Below, piece by piece: positions 61,955 to 64,000 of a DNA stretch of 64,000 nt (position 1 is the stretch's first letter; each line of letters begins with the position of its first letter). This stretch comes from an uncultured Oligella sp. (lineage in GTDB: Bacteria; Pseudomonadota; Gammaproteobacteria; Burkholderiales; Burkholderiaceae_B). Location: the NCBI GenBank assembly GCA_947632105.1, contig CANROD010000002.1, positions 1-64,000 of the forward strand, written 5' to 3'. The position numbers and the translations under genes are program-made. The notes beneath the pieces were generated by a model that was not told where the DNA came from, made no database searches, and was given only the letters and a program-made list of their open reading frames with translations.

Positions 61955-63031
61955 ATGAGTACAAAAGCAAATAAAGCAGCTAATGATGAGCGTTCAAAGG
62001 CCCTATCGGCGGCCTTATCACAAATTGAAAAGCAATTTGGTAAGGGTTCCGTGATGCGCTACGGGGACAATGAGATCCAGCATGACATTAAAGTTGTATC
62101 GACAGGTTCTTTAGGTTTAGATATTGCCCTAGGAGTAGGTGGATTGCCACGTGGTCGTGTAATTGAGGTTTATGGTCCTGAGTCTTCAGGTAAGACTACC
62201 TTGACTTTACAAGTGATTGCAGAGATGCAGAAAACGGGTGGTACTTGTGCTTTTATTGATGCTGAGCATGCCCTAGATGTTCAGTATGCTAGTCGTTTGG
62301 GGGTTAATCTTGAGGATTTATTAATTTCACAGCCTGATACAGGTGAGCAGGCCCTAGAAATTACTGATGCCTTAGTACGTTCAGGTTCTGTTGATTTAAT
62401 TGTTATCGACTCTGTTGCCGCATTAACTCCTCGTGCAGAGATTGAGGGTGATATGGGTGATAATTTACCTGGCCTACAGGCTCGTTTAATGAGTCAAGCC
62501 TTACGTAAATTGACAGCTTCTATTAAGCGGACAAATTGCATGGTTATCTTCATTAACCAGATTCGCATGAAAATTGGTGTTATGTTTGGTAGCCCTGAGA
62601 CTACTACCGGTGGTAATGCCTTAAAGTTTTATTCTTCTGTGCGTTTAGATATTCGTCGTATTGGCTCTATTAAAAAGGGTGATGAGATTGTTGGTAATGA
62701 GACCCGCGTTAAGGTTGTGAAAAATAAAATTGCTCCTCCATTTAAGCAGGCTGAATTCGATATCATGTACGGTACTGGTATTTCACGTGAGGGTGAGATC
62801 ATTGACCTAGGTGTTAAAGCAGATATTGTTGATAAGGCTGGTGCTTGGTATAGCTATAGCGGTACTCGTATTGGTCAAGGTAAGGATAATGTTCGTGAGT
62901 ATTTACGCGAAAATTCAGCGATGGCAGTAGATATCGAAAATAAGATTCGTGAAAACCTTGGCCTTATAGAGCGAGCTATTACCATTGAGCCGGTTGAGGG
63001 TGCAGATGTAGACTCACCCGATGAGGTATAG
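61955..63031 (+). CDS. recA: Recombinase RecA
   Basis: Strand-exchange ATPase and LexA co-protease, 358 aa. [16 protein letters not shown] start, Walker [36 protein letters not shown] (Walker B and loop L1), [35 protein letters not shown] (L2) and an acidic C-terminal tail. AAGGA precedes the ATG; a perfect LexA box lies at 61858. recX follows 29 bases later. Confidence 0.98.
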   Translation: MSTKANKAANDERSKALSAALSQIEKQFGKGSVMRYGDNEIQHDIKVVSTGSLGLDIALGVGGLPRGRVIEVYGPESSGKTTLTLQVIAEMQKTGGTCAFIDAEHALDVQYASRLGVNLEDLLISQPDTGEQALEITDALVRSGSVDLIVIDSVAALTPRAEIEGDMGDNLPGLQARLMSQALRKLTASIKRTNCMVIFINQIRMKIGVMFGSPETTTGGNALKFYSSVRLDIRRIGSIKKGDEIVGNETRVKVVKNKIAPPFKQAEFDIMYGTGISREGEIIDLGVKADIVDKAGAWYSYSGTRIGQGKDNVREYLRENSAMAVDIENKIRENLGLIERAITIEPVEGADVDSPDEV

Positions 63032-63060
63032 TTCAACTTATTGATTAACTTGGTTTGTAG

Positions 63061-63672
63061 ATGAGTTTTAGAGATAGTAGTAATGGAAAATACGATTCTT
63101 TAGCTGAGGAACTAGCAGCTAAAGCAGTAGATAGCAGCCGACAAAAGTCAGAGGTTAACCTTTTGTCCAAGGCTGTTGCTATTCTCTCTGCTCGTGAATA
63201 CTCTGAAAAAGAACTGAGGCAGAGGCTCAAGCGTTATAGCGATAATGAAGCGGCGATTGATGAGGTTGTCACTAGGCTGCAGCGTGAAAACTGGCAGTCT
63301 GATGAGCGCTTTGTAGAGACCTTTGTTCAGAGCAGGGAGCAACGTTGGGGTAACCAAAAGATTCTTCAGGCTTTATCGCAGCATGATCTTGATAGTGAGC
63401 AATTAAGCACTCTTAAAGAAGGGCTTAGTGATTCAGAATATCAGAGAGCGCGCGAAGTATGGATTAAGCGCTTTGGAGTTAAGTATGGTGTTGGTCTTTA
63501 TGATTCTTACGCTCTTAATGATTATGAGTCTGTAGAAGAGGTTGAGAAACAGGATTTTCAAGAACAGGCTAAGGATAAGGCCAAGCAGATTCGTTTTTTA
63601 GCTTCTAGAGGTTTTAGTGCGGATGTTGTTTATAGAGTTGTTAATTCTCGAGGGGCTCTAGAAGAGGATTAA
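63061..63672 (+). CDS. recX: Regulatory protein RecX
   Basis: RecA inhibitor built of three-helix repeats, 203 aa (E. coli RecX is 166). AVAILSAREYSEKELRQRLKRYSDNEAAIDEVVTRLQRENWQSDERFVETFVQSREQRWG is the family core; the C-terminal repeat contains KQIRFLASRGFSADVVYRVVN. A ~50-residue polar insert with many acidic residues (~145-180) makes it longer than usual. Co-transcribed with recA, so damage-inducible. Confidence 0.93.
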   Translation: MSFRDSSNGKYDSLAEELAAKAVDSSRQKSEVNLLSKAVAILSAREYSEKELRQRLKRYSDNEAAIDEVVTRLQRENWQSDERFVETFVQSREQRWGNQKILQALSQHDLDSEQLSTLKEGLSDSEYQRAREVWIKRFGVKYGVGLYDSYALNDYESVEEVEKQDFQEQAKDKAKQIRFLASRGFSADVVYRVVNSRGALEED

Positions 63673-63695
63673 TACTCGTTTTATTAATTGGCATT

Positions 63696-63729
63696 AAAAA
63701 AGCTGAGAAATCATTTTTCTCAGCTTTTT
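63696..63729. terminator. Bidirectional terminator between recX and argH
   Basis: A 14-bp perfect stem (AAAAAGCTGAGAAA / TTTCTCAGCTTTTT) with A-run before and T-run after works in both directions; it serves convergent recX and argH. Confidence 0.88.
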
Positions 63730-63750
63730 AGGGTTTTTTAAAACGTACTC

Positions 63751-64000
63751 TTATTGCTTGTTAAGAATGCGCTTAGCTTCTGCTTTAACACGAGCGGGAG
63801 CTGTGCCACCAATGTGATTACGGGCATTGATGGATCCTTCTAAAGTTAGGACTTCAAATACATCTTCTTCAATACGATCATCAAATTCTTTTAGTTGCGC
63901 CAAGTCTAAGTCAGCAAGGTCACATCCTATGTCCTCACACTTTCGTACGGCAAGCGCGACAACTTCATGAGCATCACGGAAAGGTAGGCCTTTTTTGACC
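63751..64000 (-). CDS. argH: Argininosuccinate lyase, C-terminal part (partial at window edge)
   Basis: The final 82 or so codons are present, running off the right edge; the track misses it for lack of a start. Minus-strand reading gives [19 protein letters not shown] (the conserved ArgH C-terminal GxPFRxAHexV), followed by [28 protein letters not shown] and the stop after ILNKQ. ArgH releases arginine and fumarate from argininosuccinate in arginine synthesis. Confidence 0.93.
   Translation of the reverse strand, partial: VKKGLPFRDAHEVVALAVRKCEDIGCDLADLDLAQLKEFDDRIEEDVFEVLTLEGSINARNHIGGTAPARVKAEAKRILNKQ

Overview
The window looks like a moderately AT-rich chromosome segment of a betaproteobacterium, most likely from the Alcaligenaceae side of the Burkholderiales. 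This is an inference from gene order and gene families: the runs PhoH - bcp - Mth938-like - alaC - hom - thrC, tyrB beside uvrB, alr - radA, recA - recX, an FdsGBAD-type formate dehydrogenase, and a KdkA-type Kdo kinase. No phage, transposon, CRISPR array or integron is visible. Nearly all genes are housekeeping, transport or repair genes, and codon and base use look uniform throughout.

Layout. 0-2.8 kb: an ABC importer of the TrpXYZ/COG2984 type. 2.8-9.0 kb: an intergenic stretch that may encode a small RNA, then a complete RND tripartite efflux operon. 9.1-11.7 kb: pdxJ, a nitroreductase and an orphan amino-acid-type binding protein. 11.8-15.4 kb: a lipid-transport MCE operon in which the STAS (MlaB) domain is fused to the MlaE permease. 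15.4-20.1 kb: small secreted or lipoprotein genes, a UvrD/HelD-like helicase and a DjlA-like J-protein. 20.2-26.4 kb: dinB, yqeY, a degenerate YpfH-type esterase, an SBF transporter, PhoH, bcp and a Mth938-like gene. 26.6-30.5 kb: alaC-hom-thrC. 30.6-36.9 kb: a membrane protein, a flavin reductase, a degenerate squalene-synthase-like protein, alr, radA, a TauE/SafE permease and kdkA. 37-42.9 kb: potFGHI polyamine importer, an ArsC/Spx-like protein, rpiA and phoU.

43-48.2 kb: fdsGBAD, encoding an NAD-linked molybdenum formate dehydrogenase, on the minus strand. 48.2-48.7 kb: an unusual non-coding region with several palindromes and two copies of a ~50-bp unit. Each copy carries an inverted pair of DnaA-box-like 9-mers with identical geometry. 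48.7-52.6 kb: aceA-glcB (glyoxylate bypass). About 53 kb: tRNA-Arg(ACG). 53.2-55.5 kb: a Cu+ P-type ATPase. 55.6-64 kb: a DNA-damage neighbourhood with lexA, tyrB, uvrB, rdgC, recA, recX and the 3' end of argH. Perfect CTGT-N8-ACAG LexA boxes lie before lexA and between recA and rdgC.

How the parts fit together. Formate oxidation (fds), the glyoxylate bypass and amino-acid and polyamine uptake suggest an organism living on organic acids and amino acids. The RND pump, MCE lipid transporter and KdkA maintain a Gram-negative envelope. The most unusual feature is the duplicated DnaA-box module. Other points of interest are enzyme-family members that have lost catalytic residues (YpfH-like, squalene-synthase-like, the nuclease-like insert of the helicase), a candidate sRNA or leader before the RND operon, and the absence of fdsC from the fds operon. 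All calls come from reading the sequence; no database search was run.
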